64,000 nt of DNA from the NCBI GenBank assembly GCA_030535355.1, contig JAUNIO010000011.1, forward strand, positions 1-64,000, written 5' to 3'. Shown piece after piece: positions 33,789-44,082 of the stretch. Within the stretch, counting starts at the first letter, position 1. Each line of letters starts with the position of its first letter. The notes beneath the pieces are model-generated. The model did not search any database. It was not told the DNA's origin and worked only from the letters and a program-made list of their open reading frames with translations. Source of the stretch: a bacterium. GTDB lineage: Bacteria > Vulcanimicrobiota > Xenobia > Xenobiales > Xenobiaceae. The translations under genes were made by a program, and so were the position numbers.

Positions 33789-33892
33789 GTTGCCCTGGCA
33801 CGGCGGCAGCTCTGCTGAGCATAGCCTTTGAGCGCAGCGAAGCCGCGCAGCGGGCAGAAGCTGACGCCAGAAAGCCAGGCTCTGCGGCTAAA
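33789..33892 (+). repeat. Interspersed element C, copy C2
   Basis: Parallels 13306-13421: GTTGCCC, GGCAGCTCTGCTGAGC, GCGCAGCGAAGC, AGCGGGCAGAAGCTGACGCC, AGAAAGCCAG and GCGGCTAAA. It lies between convergent genes, unlike the A elements. From 33893 to 34021 I see only a Lys/Arg-coding open frame that I do not accept as a gene. Confidence 0.65.
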
Positions 33893-34021
33893 CATCCTTA
33901 GCCGGTTAAGCAATGTTAAGTTGACAAGAAGAGAAGCCGCGGCTACGGCTAAGGAAGCGCTAAAAAAAAGCGCCAGAGCCCAAAGAAAGGCTCGACGCTC
34001 AACGATAGGTCTAATTAAAGC

Positions 34022-35353
34022 TTAGAAAACGCCAGCCGTCATAATAAACAGAGGCATATCCTGAATGCGCTCATAATTGGGGCGCAGACGCTCTTTAACA
34101 TAGAAAGTATCTACATCGACATTCTTCGCCTTCTGTCCAGCCACCAGAACGTCTAAGCTCATGTAATCGTAGTGACCGTCTTTCAAAACCACCAACTGAC
34201 CGAACTTCTTGTTGAGGATCAGTTCCATAGCCAGGTTGCCATAGGCCATAGGCACGATAGAGTCGATAGCATCTGGATCACCGCAACGCGTAGTATAGCC
34301 CAGCTTCTGCTCGATGAAGTTGACCTTTTTGCCATTGTTCATAGAGGGGATCATAGCTTTCATCTGGCGCACTACTTCAGCACCGATACCGCCTAAGCGC
34401 CTGTGACCGAAGGCATCAGCCTCACCGCTCTCAATTATATCGCCACCCTTGATAGTGGCACCTTCTGAGATGAGAATACTAGCATAATTGCTGGGATTCT
34501 TTTTGCGGTCTTCCAGAGCCAAACGGCAGATATGCTCGATCTCAAAGGGATATTCGGGGATCAGGCAACGGCTGGCCGCGCCGGCCATGGTAGGCAGCAT
34601 AGCGGTAAAGCCAGCGTTGCGCCCTAAAACTTCCATGACCAGGATGCGCTCGTGCGAACCCGTGGCTGTGCGCAGTTCATTGGCCAAGCGGATAGTGCGG
34701 GAAACACAGGTCGAGAAACCGATGCAATAATCGGTACCGGGCACGTCATTATCCATAGTCTTGGGGATAGCCACCACGTTGACATTTTCGGTATAAAGAC
34801 GGTGGCCATAGCTGAGCGTATCATCTCCACCGATGGGGATCAGGGTGTCAATGCCCAAAGCGTCGAGGTTTTTAATCACGTGACTTGTTAAATCAACGGT
34901 TACAGCCTCTTTGGCCTCAGCAGCTTTAATGCGCTCGGCATCACCAGATTTTCTGGCCTCTTTGAGTTCTTCACGGCGAGCATATTCAGACTTAATTTCT
35001 TCGCTGTAAGTATCGCGCAAGTGGTAAGGAATTTCATCAACGCCCATCTTACTGGGCTTGGTGCGCGAAGTATGCAAGAAAGTTCCGCCTTCGCGGGCCA
35101 TACGGGAAACAATTTCCTCATCGAGTTCAATAAAATAATTCTTGCGGTCAGCCACTACATCGGGATCGGTGCTGCTCAGCAAAGCGCGGTCCAATTCAGT
35201 AATGCCAGCCCAGCCACGGCGCAAGCCGATCACTCTGTAACCGTTGCGAATAGCGCGCATAGTGACGCCGCGAATAGCGGGGTTGAGTCCAGGAACGTCG
35301 CCGCCACCAGTGAGAATACCGATAGTGCCTTTATACTTCTTATAATTGGCCAT
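34022..35353 (-). CDS. 6-phosphofructokinase, probably diphosphate-dependent
   Basis: A 443-residue glycolytic enzyme phosphorylating fructose-6-phosphate. Landmarks are GILTGGGDVPGLNPAIRG, IPIGGDDTLSYGHRL, PKTMDNDVPGTDYCIGFST and VLGRNAGFTA. In E. coli ATP-PFK the phosphate-donor site has Gly at two positions that here are Asp (GGDD) and Lys (PKT). That pairing is the classic signature of pyrophosphate-dependent enzymes, whose reaction is reversible and common in anaerobes. Length fits the longer PFK group rather than the 320-residue E. coli type. The start at 35353 matches the family N-terminus. No strong terminator is visible after the gene before the repeat region. Confidence 0.9.
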   Translation of the reverse strand: MANYKKYKGTIGILTGGGDVPGLNPAIRGVTMRAIRNGYRVIGLRRGWAGITELDRALLSSTDPDVVADRKNYFIELDEEIVSRMAREGGTFLHTSRTKPSKMGVDEIPYHLRDTYSEEIKSEYARREELKEARKSGDAERIKAAEAKEAVTVDLTSHVIKNLDALGIDTLIPIGGDDTLSYGHRLYTENVNVVAIPKTMDNDVPGTDYCIGFSTCVSRTIRLANELRTATGSHERILVMEVLGRNAGFTAMLPTMAGAASRCLIPEYPFEIEHICRLALEDRKKNPSNYASILISEGATIKGGDIIESGEADAFGHRRLGGIGAEVVRQMKAMIPSMNNGKKVNFIEQKLGYTTRCGDPDAIDSIVPMAYGNLAMELILNKKFGQLVVLKDGHYDYMSLDVLVAGQKAKNVDVDTFYVKERLRPNYERIQDMPLFIMTAGVF

Positions 35354-35423
35354 AAATGAATAGGCCCTCCCATAAAAATTGCCACTAAATATTTAATAAT
35401 GGGCAAAAGCTTCCTGCTAAAAC

Positions 35424-35460
35424 ATTAAAAAGAGCCCGCACGAGGCGGACTCTTTTTAAT
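35424..35460 (-). terminator. Intrinsic terminator after the porin gene
   Basis: On the minus strand AAAAAGAGTCCGCC-TCGT-GCGGGCTCTTTTT, a strong stem flanked by A- and T-runs, between the porin stop and the phosphofructokinase start. Confidence 0.88.
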
Positions 35461-35495
35461 CACTTAGGTGATTATTAGGTTCCTAACAGTTCAGA

Positions 35496-38087
35496 TTAGA
35501 ATTTGATCTTGAACTGAGAGGTGACCTGCCAACCGTACCAGGAGAACGGGTGAGCAGTGTAACCGGCATAGGTGTCGGTATCGCTGTGGGTGGTGGGACC
35601 ACCGAAGGTAGACATGTCGACGCCGTCCTTGGTATCGTAGTAGCGGAGGTCTAAGTTCCACTGAGTATTGGCGGTCATGTCATAATCGAAACCGATGTAA
35701 GGAACGACCTGGTTGACTTTGATGTTATCGAAGTCGTAGGTGTCAGTCACACGAGCATAGGTGTTGTACTGACCAGCGGGATCCCAGTGACCCTGAACAT
35801 TAGCCCAATCCACACCAGCGCGGAGCGTCCACTTGTCGTTGGCTTCCCAGCCTAAACCGACGTGCAGCACGTTGTTGCTGAGGTCGACGAAGTTCTGGTT
35901 GGCACCGTTGTCAACCAACTCGCCTAAACCTTTGACGTTGCGTTTATACTTGTTACCCTCGTAACCGACATCGAGTTTCAAGCGGGGGTTCTCCCACTTG
36001 TAGCTGGCACCAATACCGAAGTTGTACTGTTTACCGCGGTTGTTAACGCCCTCGATGGGTTCGAAACCGACAAAGGAGTCCTCACTCTGAGCGCCATAGA
36101 CGTTAGGAGAGGCATAGCCATAGAACACGGGGTCCATGAAGCCGGGTTTGAAGCCCATGATGTCTTCGCCGGTAGCGGCGGAGGTGTACATGGTATCATA
36201 GAGGCTGGTCTTGGTCTGAGAGAGGATCTTCGCTTTAGCCCAGACTAAACCGCGACGCTCGGAGAAACGCCACTGACCGTTGAAGAGGAAACCTTTGCGG
36301 TTGTGAGCGAACTCGTCCACATCGTGCAAGGACCAGAGGTTGGAATACTGGTTCATGTGGATGAAGTCCGTGCGGTTCAAGGTGCCGTAACCGCTGAAGT
36401 AAGGATTCACGTTCACGAACGGGTCGTAGTTAGGATCGGTGCCGACATAACCGATGGCCAGGTCGAGGTCGCCGTCCAAGAGGTTGGTACCAACTTCGAT
36501 CTTATAGGCGTTACCGTTGGAAGTGTAGTTGCTATTCTTGTTAGATTTATACTGGGTGCGAGCATACTGACCGGCAGCGTAAATGGTGTTGCCGCTCTCG
36601 CCGATGTCCCACTTATAGTCAGCTTTCACAGAGAAACCGACCATCTGCTGAGGACCGAAAGTACCAATACCGATGTCACCGGCGTTACCAGCGTTGGTGA
36701 TAGGACGATCATCGGTGCCGATGATAGTACCGTCGGAACCAACGGGAACGGTGGTATAGTTTTCGCTATACATCTCGGGGTTGACCCACTGCAAGGTGCC
36801 GTTCATGCCATCGAAAGCAGTACCGGCCATACCGGTGGTCATGCCATAAGCGTAGTTGTTAAAGCCATCGCTGCCGACCACGCCGCCGATTTCATAGATG
36901 TCACCATTCTCGGATTCGTTGGCAACATGCATGAAGTTGACTTTAACCTGACCAGCGCCAAACTCTACACCGAGGTCAGCGGCGAGGAGGTTGGTCTGAT
37001 ACTGGTTGACCCAGCCACCCTCATCACGGGAACCATCGCCTAAACGGGTGCCCATCAATTCCCAACGGAACACACCCCAGTCATACAGCTTGGTGGAACC
37101 GTTCACATCGAAACCGAAGTTGTCGAGGTACTTGTTGCCATAAGCGCCGAAGTTGGGCTGACCAGCGTACAGAATGTTATCGACGTGATTCTCATTGTAA
37201 GCGCCGACGGTCAGTTTGGTGCCGGAAGGATTGTGCATGACCCAGAAGTTGTCGAGGACCATGCGGGTGTAAGGCTGGTTGGAAGAAGCGCTATAGTTGC
37301 TCGTGAAAGGAGAGCAGCTGTGAGGAGCGGAAACACCCCACATAGCGTCGACCATGCTGTCGCCTACGCTGGAATAAGCGGCGAACTCAGCGCCGGCATC
37401 GACGTCATCGCTGACGCGGATGCGCACACCGAGGATAGCTTTCATGCTGAAGCCAGTACCATTGCTGAGGCCTACGCCACCGCGGGTCAGATCAGCCACG
37501 GGCAGGACGCCGAAGCTGTTGGCGGGGGTCATCTGAGCAGCATGGAAGGTGCCGATGGTGTGCTCGTAATCGGTGTTGAAGCCGTGACCATTAACGTTAG
37601 GCTCATTGTCGGTCAGAGGGGTCTTACCGCCGCGGGTGAAGCACTGAGCGGCTAAGCGGGCTTCTAAGCTACCGTAGAAGGTGATGCGCTCTAACTCGGT
37701 CACGCGCTGATCGAGTTTAGAAACGTCGCCTTCGAGTTTGGTCACGCGCTGACCGAGGGCTTCCAGCTCATCTTTCAAGCTGTTGGCCAAGCGGTTAATG
37801 GCCTCGAGGTCCTGTTTGGTGGCGAAATTGCTCTGACCGTCTTCGATCTGTTTGAGCAAGCGGGCGACAACCATAGCGAGTTCCCAACGAGTGGTGGCGC
37901 GGTTGCCTTTGAAAGTACCATCGGGATAACCTTCAACGATGTGCTTGGCAGCTAAGGTTTCCACGGCGTCTTTGGCCCAGTGATTGGCGGGCACGTCGGG
38001 GAAAGAAAGGGGAGCGGCAAAAGCCGGAGTCGCTAAACCGAGGGTAAATACGGCAGCAGCGACGGACGATTTGATACGCAAGTTCAT
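35496..38087 (-). CDS. SLH-domain outer-membrane porin (OmpM-like)
   Basis: An 863-residue protein, with the start at 38087 supported by AGGAGG seven bases before. A Sec signal peptide ends at PAFA. One SLH domain (about residues 27-85, FPDVPANHWAKDAVE ... GYPDGTFKGNRATTRWEL) should bind secondary cell-wall polymers or modified peptidoglycan. A coiled coil follows (about 90-140, DLEAINRLANSL ... KLDQRVTELERI). The remaining 700 residues alternate aromatic and polar positions and end in QFKIKF, as a beta-barrel with C-terminal Phe should. This is the OmpM plan: a porin tethering the outer membrane to the wall. It is likely abundant, given its strong ribosome site and own terminator. Confidence 0.92.
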   Translation of the reverse strand: MNLRIKSSVAAAVFTLGLATPAFAAPLSFPDVPANHWAKDAVETLAAKHIVEGYPDGTFKGNRATTRWELAMVVARLLKQIEDGQSNFATKQDLEAINRLANSLKDELEALGQRVTKLEGDVSKLDQRVTELERITFYGSLEARLAAQCFTRGGKTPLTDNEPNVNGHGFNTDYEHTIGTFHAAQMTPANSFGVLPVADLTRGGVGLSNGTGFSMKAILGVRIRVSDDVDAGAEFAAYSSVGDSMVDAMWGVSAPHSCSPFTSNYSASSNQPYTRMVLDNFWVMHNPSGTKLTVGAYNENHVDNILYAGQPNFGAYGNKYLDNFGFDVNGSTKLYDWGVFRWELMGTRLGDGSRDEGGWVNQYQTNLLAADLGVEFGAGQVKVNFMHVANESENGDIYEIGGVVGSDGFNNYAYGMTTGMAGTAFDGMNGTLQWVNPEMYSENYTTVPVGSDGTIIGTDDRPITNAGNAGDIGIGTFGPQQMVGFSVKADYKWDIGESGNTIYAAGQYARTQYKSNKNSNYTSNGNAYKIEVGTNLLDGDLDLAIGYVGTDPNYDPFVNVNPYFSGYGTLNRTDFIHMNQYSNLWSLHDVDEFAHNRKGFLFNGQWRFSERRGLVWAKAKILSQTKTSLYDTMYTSAATGEDIMGFKPGFMDPVFYGYASPNVYGAQSEDSFVGFEPIEGVNNRGKQYNFGIGASYKWENPRLKLDVGYEGNKYKRNVKGLGELVDNGANQNFVDLSNNVLHVGLGWEANDKWTLRAGVDWANVQGHWDPAGQYNTYARVTDTYDFDNIKVNQVVPYIGFDYDMTANTQWNLDLRYYDTKDGVDMSTFGGPTTHSDTDTYAGYTAHPFSWYGWQVTSQFKIKF

Positions 38088-38600
38088 TGCGAATCCTCCT
38101 AAGATATTTTGGATATATATAAAAATGTAAATTAAATATCCAGAACCCCAGCCCTGCCAAGAAACCTGCATTTCAACTTGAGCCTATCCAAGTTTCCTCA
38201 CGTCGTTAGGCAGGTGTTTTGACACTTGCTCGGTTCTGAACGGACATTTAGTTCAACGCATATTTTAGAATCCTTCTTTGCCTATCGAACAGTTAACAAA
38301 AATTAAGTTAAATTAATGTGAATACATTTATACGGTTTGGCAATATTTAAACGCTGCCCTAAAAGTCAAACCTGCTAGAAGTTATCTTGACGGTTAGGCA
38401 AGCAAGATCAGCACCGCCCAAATTAAACAGCCAACAAAAGGTTTTTCTTGGTCTCTTGAAGTAAAAGCTGAAGTAAAAGTAATCTTGAAGTAAGTAAGCT
38501 GAATTAAATTAAGTAAGCTGAAGCAAAAGTTGGCTGAAGTAAGTTTGAAGCATACGAACTAAGATTTATTGATGATTTTATTGATGAAAGGCGATCCACG
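38088..38600. other. Intergenic region between porin and prfB
   Basis: No gene is visible. The porin side holds a long AT-rich probable leader. TAAAAT-like boxes on the minus strand near 38260-38275 would give a leader of roughly 170-190 bases. The prfB side (38455-38550) is a degenerate direct-repeat tract built on units like GCTGAAGTAA and TTGAAGTAAGTAAGCTGAA. Confidence 0.5.
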
Positions 38601-39723
38601 ATGATAGCTAGTTACGCTGAACCCATTGCGGATGTGCGCGCCCGCGTAAACCGTATGCGCGACTATCTTTGACGTAGAATCTACCCAGCAAAAAGCCCAA
38701 GAGATTGAGGCCCAGCTCGGCACAAGCGAAATTTGGAACGATGCCAAACAGGCTCAGAAGCTCAACGCTGAACTCAGCGGATACAAAGCGATAATCGACC
38801 AGTGGCACGACTTGCATAGCCGCTTAGAAGAGCTGGAGATGTTTGCTGAGATGGCCTCTCCCGATAACGCAGAAGAAACCGCAGAAGTTGAAAACGCTTA
38901 CCGCGATCTGCTGCATGTTTTAGAAAAAGCGGAAACCGCCTCTTTAATGAACGGCGAATTCGACCAGTCCGCCGCCATTCTGACGGTACACGCTGGAGCC
39001 GGCGGCGTAGATGCCCAGGACTGGGCGCGCATGTTAACCCGCATGTATCTGCGCTGGGCTGAAAGAGAAGGTTTCAAAGCGGAAATGGTGGAGAACTCCC
39101 CCGCTGAAGAAGGCGGCATTCATTCCGCGGCCATGATTATCAGCGGCCGCTTTGCCTTCGGCTGGCTCAGCTCGGAGCGAGGCGTACACCGCCTGGTGCG
39201 CTTATCCCCCTTCGATGCCGCCCACCGCCGCCACACCTCTTTCGCCAAAGTCGATGTCGTCCCAGAACTGAGCGACGAAGTGGCCCTAGACATCCGTCCC
39301 GAAGACCTCAAAGTGGACACCTACCGCTCTCAGGGAGCCGGCGGGCAGCACGTCAACAAAACGGAATCAGCCATCCGCATTACTCATATCCCCACCGGAG
39401 TGGTAGTAGCCTGCCAAAATGAGCGCTCCCAGCACCAAAACCGCGAAGTAGCCATGCGCATGCTGCGCTCACGGCTCTACGCCATGCAAAGAGAGCAGCG
39501 GCAGAGTACGCTGGATAGCGTACGGGGCGAGAACAGAGAGGCCGCCTGGGCCAACCAAATCCGCAACTATGTCCTACAGCCCTATACGATGGTCAAAGAT
39601 CGGCGAACCTCCCAGGAGTGCACCAATGTGCAGGCTGTCTTAGACGGCGACGTCAGCCAATTCATGACCGCCTGGCTGGAAGAACGCGCCCGCCTGGGCT
39701 GCGAGCCGCAAAATATTAATTAA
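38601..39723 (+). CDS. prfB: Peptide chain release factor 2 with programmed +1 frameshift
   Basis: The gene is read in two frames. An ATG at 38601 (AAAGG nearby) opens 23 codons ending ...RDYL at CTT-TGA (38667-38672); shifting +1 at CTTTGAC continues DVESTQQKAQEIEAQL to 39723, giving about 373 residues. The in-frame UGA is read by RF2 itself, so the site is autoregulatory, as in most bacteria. RF2 identity is shown by the SPF anticodon-like motif (SPFDAAHRRHTSFA) and the GGQ motif (YRSQGAGGQHVNKTES), which triggers peptide release at UGA and UAA. An ATG at 38812 would lose the N-terminal domain. The usual Shine-Dalgarno-like stimulator three bases before CTT is absent. Confidence 0.95.
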
Positions 39724-39740
39724 AAATATCCTGTTCTAGT

Positions 39741-39777
39741 TAAACAGGCCCGGCGCTTTGCGCTGGGCCTGTTTAAT
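39741..39777. terminator. Bidirectional intrinsic terminator
   Basis: TTAAACAGGCCCGGCGC-TTT-GCGCTGGGCCTGTTTAA: near-perfect stem between the convergent prfB and secA genes, with one G-T pair. Confidence 0.85.
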
Positions 39778-39783
39778 TAGAGC

Positions 39784-42396
39784 TTATCTCTCTTCAGGAT
39801 AATGGCACTTCTTCCACTTCTTGCCACTGCCGCACCAGCAGGGATCGTTGCGCCCCAATTTAGGCGCAGTGCGTTTTACGGTCAGCCCTTTCCCGCTCTC
39901 GTCGCGGTTGGTACCTTTCACGCGCCCTGAAGCTTCCTTTTGCAGGTTAGCCCCACTCTGTTCCACCTGTTCAGCGCTGCGCACCTGCACACGATACAGA
40001 TAGCGCACGGTTTCCTCGCAAATTCGCGCTTTCAGACCTTCAAACTCGTCAAAAGCCTCGCGGATAAATTCGACTTGCGGGTCCTTCTGGCCATAGCCGC
40101 GCAGGCCAATGCCTTCACGCAGCATGTCGATATTGCCCAAATGCTCGATCCATTTTTCGTCGAGAACTTTCAGAAGGGCATACTTTTCCAATTCGCGCAT
40201 TAAAGCCGGAGTTAAGCGCTCTTCTTTTTCTTCATAGACCTTAGTCGTCCAGCCCAGCACCGTATCGATGACCTCTTGGCCGACTTTACCCTTAATATCC
40301 TCGATCTTAGCATCTTCGGGAAGCACAAACTGCTCGTTGAGGGCCGCCCACAGACCGTCAATATCCCACTCGCTGGGATCGACTTCGTGGTGAATATACT
40401 GATCGACCAGCTTATTGACGATGTCTTCTACGAAGGCCAGTACCTGCTTGCGCAAATCCTCGCCCTTCAGAATGCGATCGCGCTCCTCGTAGATAACGCG
40501 GCGCTGCTCGTTCATCGCGTCATCGTATTTGAGCACGTTTTTGCGGATATCGAAGTGATGCCCTTCTACTTTGCGCTGAGCGTTTTCAATGCCTTTGGTG
40601 ATCAGCGGATTGTCGATAACTTCATCTTCGACACCCAGTTTTTCCATCCAATTCTGAATGCGCTCGGATCCGAACAGGCGCATAAGTTCATCGTCCAAAC
40701 CCACATAGAAGCGGGAAGCTCCGGGGTCACCCTGGCGTCCGGCACGTCCGCGCAGCTGATTGTCGATACGCCTGGATTCGTGGCGTTCCGTACCCAAAAT
40801 ATAAAGCCCGCCCGCGTCTTTTACGGCCTTTTCTTCTTCGGGAGTGGCAGGATCGCCGCCCAATTTAATGTCCACACCGCGCCCAGCCATGTTGGTCGCG
40901 ATGGTAACCGCCCCTAAACGTCCAGCCTGCGCTATAATATGCGCTTCGCGTTCGTGGTATTTGGCGTTCAGAACTTCGTGTTTGATGCCCAGCTGGCGCA
41001 GCATCCCGGACAAAACTTCTGATTTTTCAATGGAACGCGTACCCACCAAAATAGGCTGGCCTTTGGCGTGGCGCTCTTTAATGTCCTCGATAACCGCCTT
41101 GAACTTGATTTTTTCATTCTTGTAAACCTGATCTGACAGGTCTTTGCGGGCTACGGGCACGTTGGTGGGAATGATTACCACGTCGAGATTATAAATCTCC
41201 CGGAACTCGCGCTCTTCAGTAGCTGCTGTACCGGTCATGCCCGCCAGTTTGGAATAAAGCTTGAAGTAATTTTGGAAGGTAATAGACGCCAAAGTTTGGT
41301 CTTCCTGACGCACCTTCACGTTTTCTTTGGCCTCAATGGCCTGGTGCAAACCGTCAGAATAACGGCGCCCGAACATCAGACGCCCGGTGAACTCATCGAC
41401 GATGACGATTTCTCCATTTTTAACGACATACTCAATATCGTTGCGGTAACATTCTTTAGCCCGCAAGGCGTTGTTCATCAGATGCGCAGCTTCCATATTT
41501 TCCTGATCGTACAGGTTGGTTATATGCAGCATCTGCTCAACTTTGGCCACGCCTTCTTCGGTCAAAGGAGCGCTCTTGGCCTTTTCGTCAACTGTGTAGT
41601 GCAAATCTTTTTTAAGGTTCCTGGCTACCTCGGCAAAGCGGGAATACATAGTAGTGGAGCCACTGCCACGCCCGGATATAATTAGCGGGGTGCGGGCTTC
41701 GTCGATTAAAATGGAGTCGACCTCGTCAACGATAGCAAAATTGCGCTCTCTCTGCACACGCTGATCGATATCCAGCACCATATTGTCGCGCAGGTAGTCG
41801 AAACCAAACTCATTGTTAGTGCCATAGGTAATATCGGCTTCATAAGCGCTGCGGCGGGGTATATGCAGCAAATGATTGATGCTTTCGTCGTCAAGTTCCA
41901 CATCGGGATCGTACATATAGGCCGTGTCGTGGTTAATAATGCCCACGCTCAGACCCAGAAAATGATAAATAGGTGCCATCCAGCGTCCGTCGCGCTTGGC
42001 CAAATAATCGTTGACGGTCACCACGTGCACGCCCTTCCCGGCCAAAGCGTTTAGATACACCGCCGAAGTCGCTACCAGGGTTTTACCTTCACCGGTTTTC
42101 ATCTCCGCGATGCGCCCCTGGTGCAGCACTACGCCACCGATCATCTGCACATCGTAATGACGCAGCTTCAGGGTGCGTTTGGAAGCCTCGCGCACCACGG
42201 CAAAAGCTTCGGGCAGGATTTGATCCAGAGTTTCACCATCTTGCAGGCGTTTGCGGAATTCGTCGGTTTTAGCCCGCAAGTCTTTGTCGGACAGTCTTTC
42301 AAATTCGGGTTCGTAACTATTAATTTTAGTAACGATCTTGCGTATTTTGCGGACTTCACGTTCATTCGAATCGAAAAGGGACATTAGGAAACTCAT
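39784..42396 (-). CDS. secA: Preprotein translocase ATPase SecA
   Basis: An 870-residue motor that drives unfolded proteins through SecYEG using ATP. Walker A lies in [15 protein letters not shown], Walker B/DEAD in [20 protein letters not shown]. The peptide cross-linking domain has [22 protein letters not shown], followed by GMTGTAATE and [14 protein letters not shown]. The C-terminal zinc motif is [13 protein letters not shown], which contacts SecB or ribosomes. Length is normal. The start at 42396 has GGAG about 12 bases upstream; a second ATG four codons in is possible. It must serve the exported proteins in this window. The 190 bases to the divergent aldo/keto reductase gene contain no further gene. 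Confidence 0.97.
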   Translation of the reverse strand: MSFLMSLFDSNEREVRKIRKIVTKINSYEPEFERLSDKDLRAKTDEFRKRLQDGETLDQILPEAFAVVREASKRTLKLRHYDVQMIGGVVLHQGRIAEMKTGEGKTLVATSAVYLNALAGKGVHVVTVNDYLAKRDGRWMAPIYHFLGLSVGIINHDTAYMYDPDVELDDESINHLLHIPRRSAYEADITYGTNNEFGFDYLRDNMVLDIDQRVQRERNFAIVDEVDSILIDEARTPLIISGRGSGSTTMYSRFAEVARNLKKDLHYTVDEKAKSAPLTEEGVAKVEQMLHITNLYDQENMEAAHLMNNALRAKECYRNDIEYVVKNGEIVIVDEFTGRLMFGRRYSDGLHQAIEAKENVKVRQEDQTLASITFQNYFKLYSKLAGMTGTAATEEREFREIYNLDVVIIPTNVPVARKDLSDQVYKNEKIKFKAVIEDIKERHAKGQPILVGTRSIEKSEVLSGMLRQLGIKHEVLNAKYHEREAHIIAQAGRLGAVTIATNMAGRGVDIKLGGDPATPEEEKAVKDAGGLYILGTERHESRRIDNQLRGRAGRQGDPGASRFYVGLDDELMRLFGSERIQNWMEKLGVEDEVIDNPLITKGIENAQRKVEGHHFDIRKNVLKYDDAMNEQRRVIYEERDRILKGEDLRKQVLAFVEDIVNKLVDQYIHHEVDPSEWDIDGLWAALNEQFVLPEDAKIEDIKGKVGQEVIDTVLGWTTKVYEEKEERLTPALMRELEKYALLKVLDEKWIEHLGNIDMLREGIGLRGYGQKDPQVEFIREAFDEFEGLKARICEETVRYLYRVQVRSAEQVEQSGANLQKEASGRVKGTNRDESGKGLTVKRTAPKLGRNDPCWCGSGKKWKKCHYPEER

Positions 42397-42586
42397 TGAA
42401 CCAGCTGCTCCAAAATGATGATAAGCGATATTGAAATAATAAATAATACTATTCTCGAAATTGTATTTTATCTCTAATAGTAAATCTAGTCAACCAGACA
42501 GCACTGGCCGGGATTAACAAATATTATTTGCGCACAAGAACTTTCAATGTTAAAATATAAAAATACACATAATTTGGAGCAACAAT

Positions 42587-44071
42587 ATGGACAGCAATCA
42601 ACCTAAGGATTCCGCCGAGATGAACCGACGCCGCGCCCTAGGCATGATAGGCAGCGGCTTGCTCGGCCTCATCGCCCTGCAGACTGCCGGGTGCCAAGAA
42701 AAAACGGGAACAGCGGGCAGCACTCCAGCTCCCTCTATTAACCCATCAGTAAACGCTCCGCAGGCTGCGGCCAGCGTCAGCCCTGAGCAGCTGACCTACC
42801 GCACCGACCCCCGTACCGGCAAAAAAATCTCTATGCTGGGTTTCGGCTGTATGCGCTTTCCCACCCTGCCCGATCCTAATAATCCCGATAATAAAATCAT
42901 CGACGAGGAAAACGCCTACAAGCTCGTAGATTACGCCTGGTCACACGGCATAAATTATTACGATACCGCCCACTTTTATCACAACAGCACTTCGGAGATC
43001 ATGATCGGCAAAGCCCTGTCGCGCTATCCGCGCAGCAGTTTTTTCCTAGCCGATAAAATGCCCACTCCGCTGATAACGTCTTTAGACTACGCCAAAGAAA
43101 TTTTCGAAGGGCAGCTCAAAAAATGCCAGGTCGATTATTTTGATTACTATCTGCTGCACAATCTCAGCGATCTCGAAGTTACCAAACGCGTATATGTAGA
43201 GTACGGCGTGCTCGACTATCTTCTTGAACAGAAGAAACAGGGACGCATCCGCAGTTTGGGCTGGTCCTTCCACGGCAATAAAGAGCTGTTCACTTATGCG
43301 CTGAACGATCTAGCTAAAGATTGGGATTTCGTGCAGATTCAGATGAACTACCACGACTGGCTCTATGGCGATGCCGCCAGAGGCAAAGAACTGATTCCCG
43401 CCAAATGGATGTACGATCAGCTGGCCGAGCGCAATATACCCGTGGTCATTATGGAGCCGCTGCTGGGAGGGCGCTTAGCCCGCCTCAACCAGCAGGCTGT
43501 AGAAATTCTCAAAGCCGCCGATCCAGAAGCCACTCCCGCCTCCTGGGCCTTCCGCTTTTTTGCCAATTATCCCCATGTGCTCACCGTGCTCAGCGGCATG
43601 ACCTACATGGAGCATCTACAGGAGAATCTGCGCACTTTCTCTCCTCTAAAACCCTTCAGCGAAGCGGAACAAATCACCTTGGAAAAAGCTCTGCAAGCCT
43701 TCCGCTCGACATGGTCCATCCCCTGCACGGAATGCAATTACTGCATGCCCTGCCCCTACGGAGTCAACATTCCCGGCGTATTTAACCACTACAATAAATG
43801 CGTAGCCCAGAACCGTCTGCCCAGCAATGCTCAGGACCCCGAATACCGAAAATATCGCCGGGAATTTCTCATCGATTACAATCGCTCATTAAATCCCCTG
43901 CAGCAGGCGGACCGCTGCATTGCCTGCGGAAAATGCCTTCCCGCCTGTCCCCAAAAGATTCCTATACCCGCCGAAATGCAAAAAATTTACCAGCTCAGCG
44001 AATCGCTGCGTTCGCCTAAGACTCAGCATCCCCGCCCCGGCAACCGCCCTGGCAACCGCATCGGCAACTAA
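42587..44071 (+). CDS. Exported aldo/keto reductase with C-terminal ferredoxin domain
   Basis: A 494-residue protein. The N-terminus has a twin-arginine-like signal (MNRRRALGMIGSGLLG) ending in a lipobox-like LQTAGC, so it may be a Tat lipoprotein. About residues 75-365 are an aldo/keto reductase barrel with YDTAHFYHNSTSE (catalytic Asp/Tyr), LADKMP (Lys) and YYLLHN (His). The C-terminal part has Cys sets CTECNYCMPCPYG and CIACGKCLPACPQ for iron-sulfur clusters. This AKR-ferredoxin fusion is widespread in anaerobes, usually cytoplasmic; the export signal here is notable. The next two genes are NapH- and NapG-like, suggesting electrons from the quinone pool reach it across the membrane. Confidence 0.85.
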   Translation: MDSNQPKDSAEMNRRRALGMIGSGLLGLIALQTAGCQEKTGTAGSTPAPSINPSVNAPQAAASVSPEQLTYRTDPRTGKKISMLGFGCMRFPTLPDPNNPDNKIIDEENAYKLVDYAWSHGINYYDTAHFYHNSTSEIMIGKALSRYPRSSFFLADKMPTPLITSLDYAKEIFEGQLKKCQVDYFDYYLLHNLSDLEVTKRVYVEYGVLDYLLEQKKQGRIRSLGWSFHGNKELFTYALNDLAKDWDFVQIQMNYHDWLYGDAARGKELIPAKWMYDQLAERNIPVVIMEPLLGGRLARLNQQAVEILKAADPEATPASWAFRFFANYPHVLTVLSGMTYMEHLQENLRTFSPLKPFSEAEQITLEKALQAFRSTWSIPCTECNYCMPCPYGVNIPGVFNHYNKCVAQNRLPSNAQDPEYRKYRREFLIDYNRSLNPLQQADRCIACGKCLPACPQKIPIPAEMQKIYQLSESLRSPKTQHPRPGNRPGNRIGN

Positions 44072-44082
44072 GGAGAACGTCT

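Noticed and set aside
33828-34025. 65-codon Lys/Arg-rich frame after DUF554
   Set aside because: It begins inside repeat C, has no ribosome site and overlaps the 3' end of the phosphofructokinase gene. Basic, Ala-rich translation is a by-product of the repeat.
36303-37043. Plus-strand frame of 246 codons inside the porin gene
   Set aside because: Antisense shadow of the beta-barrel coding region; the translation is a Val/Gly-rich pattern with no recognisable domain.
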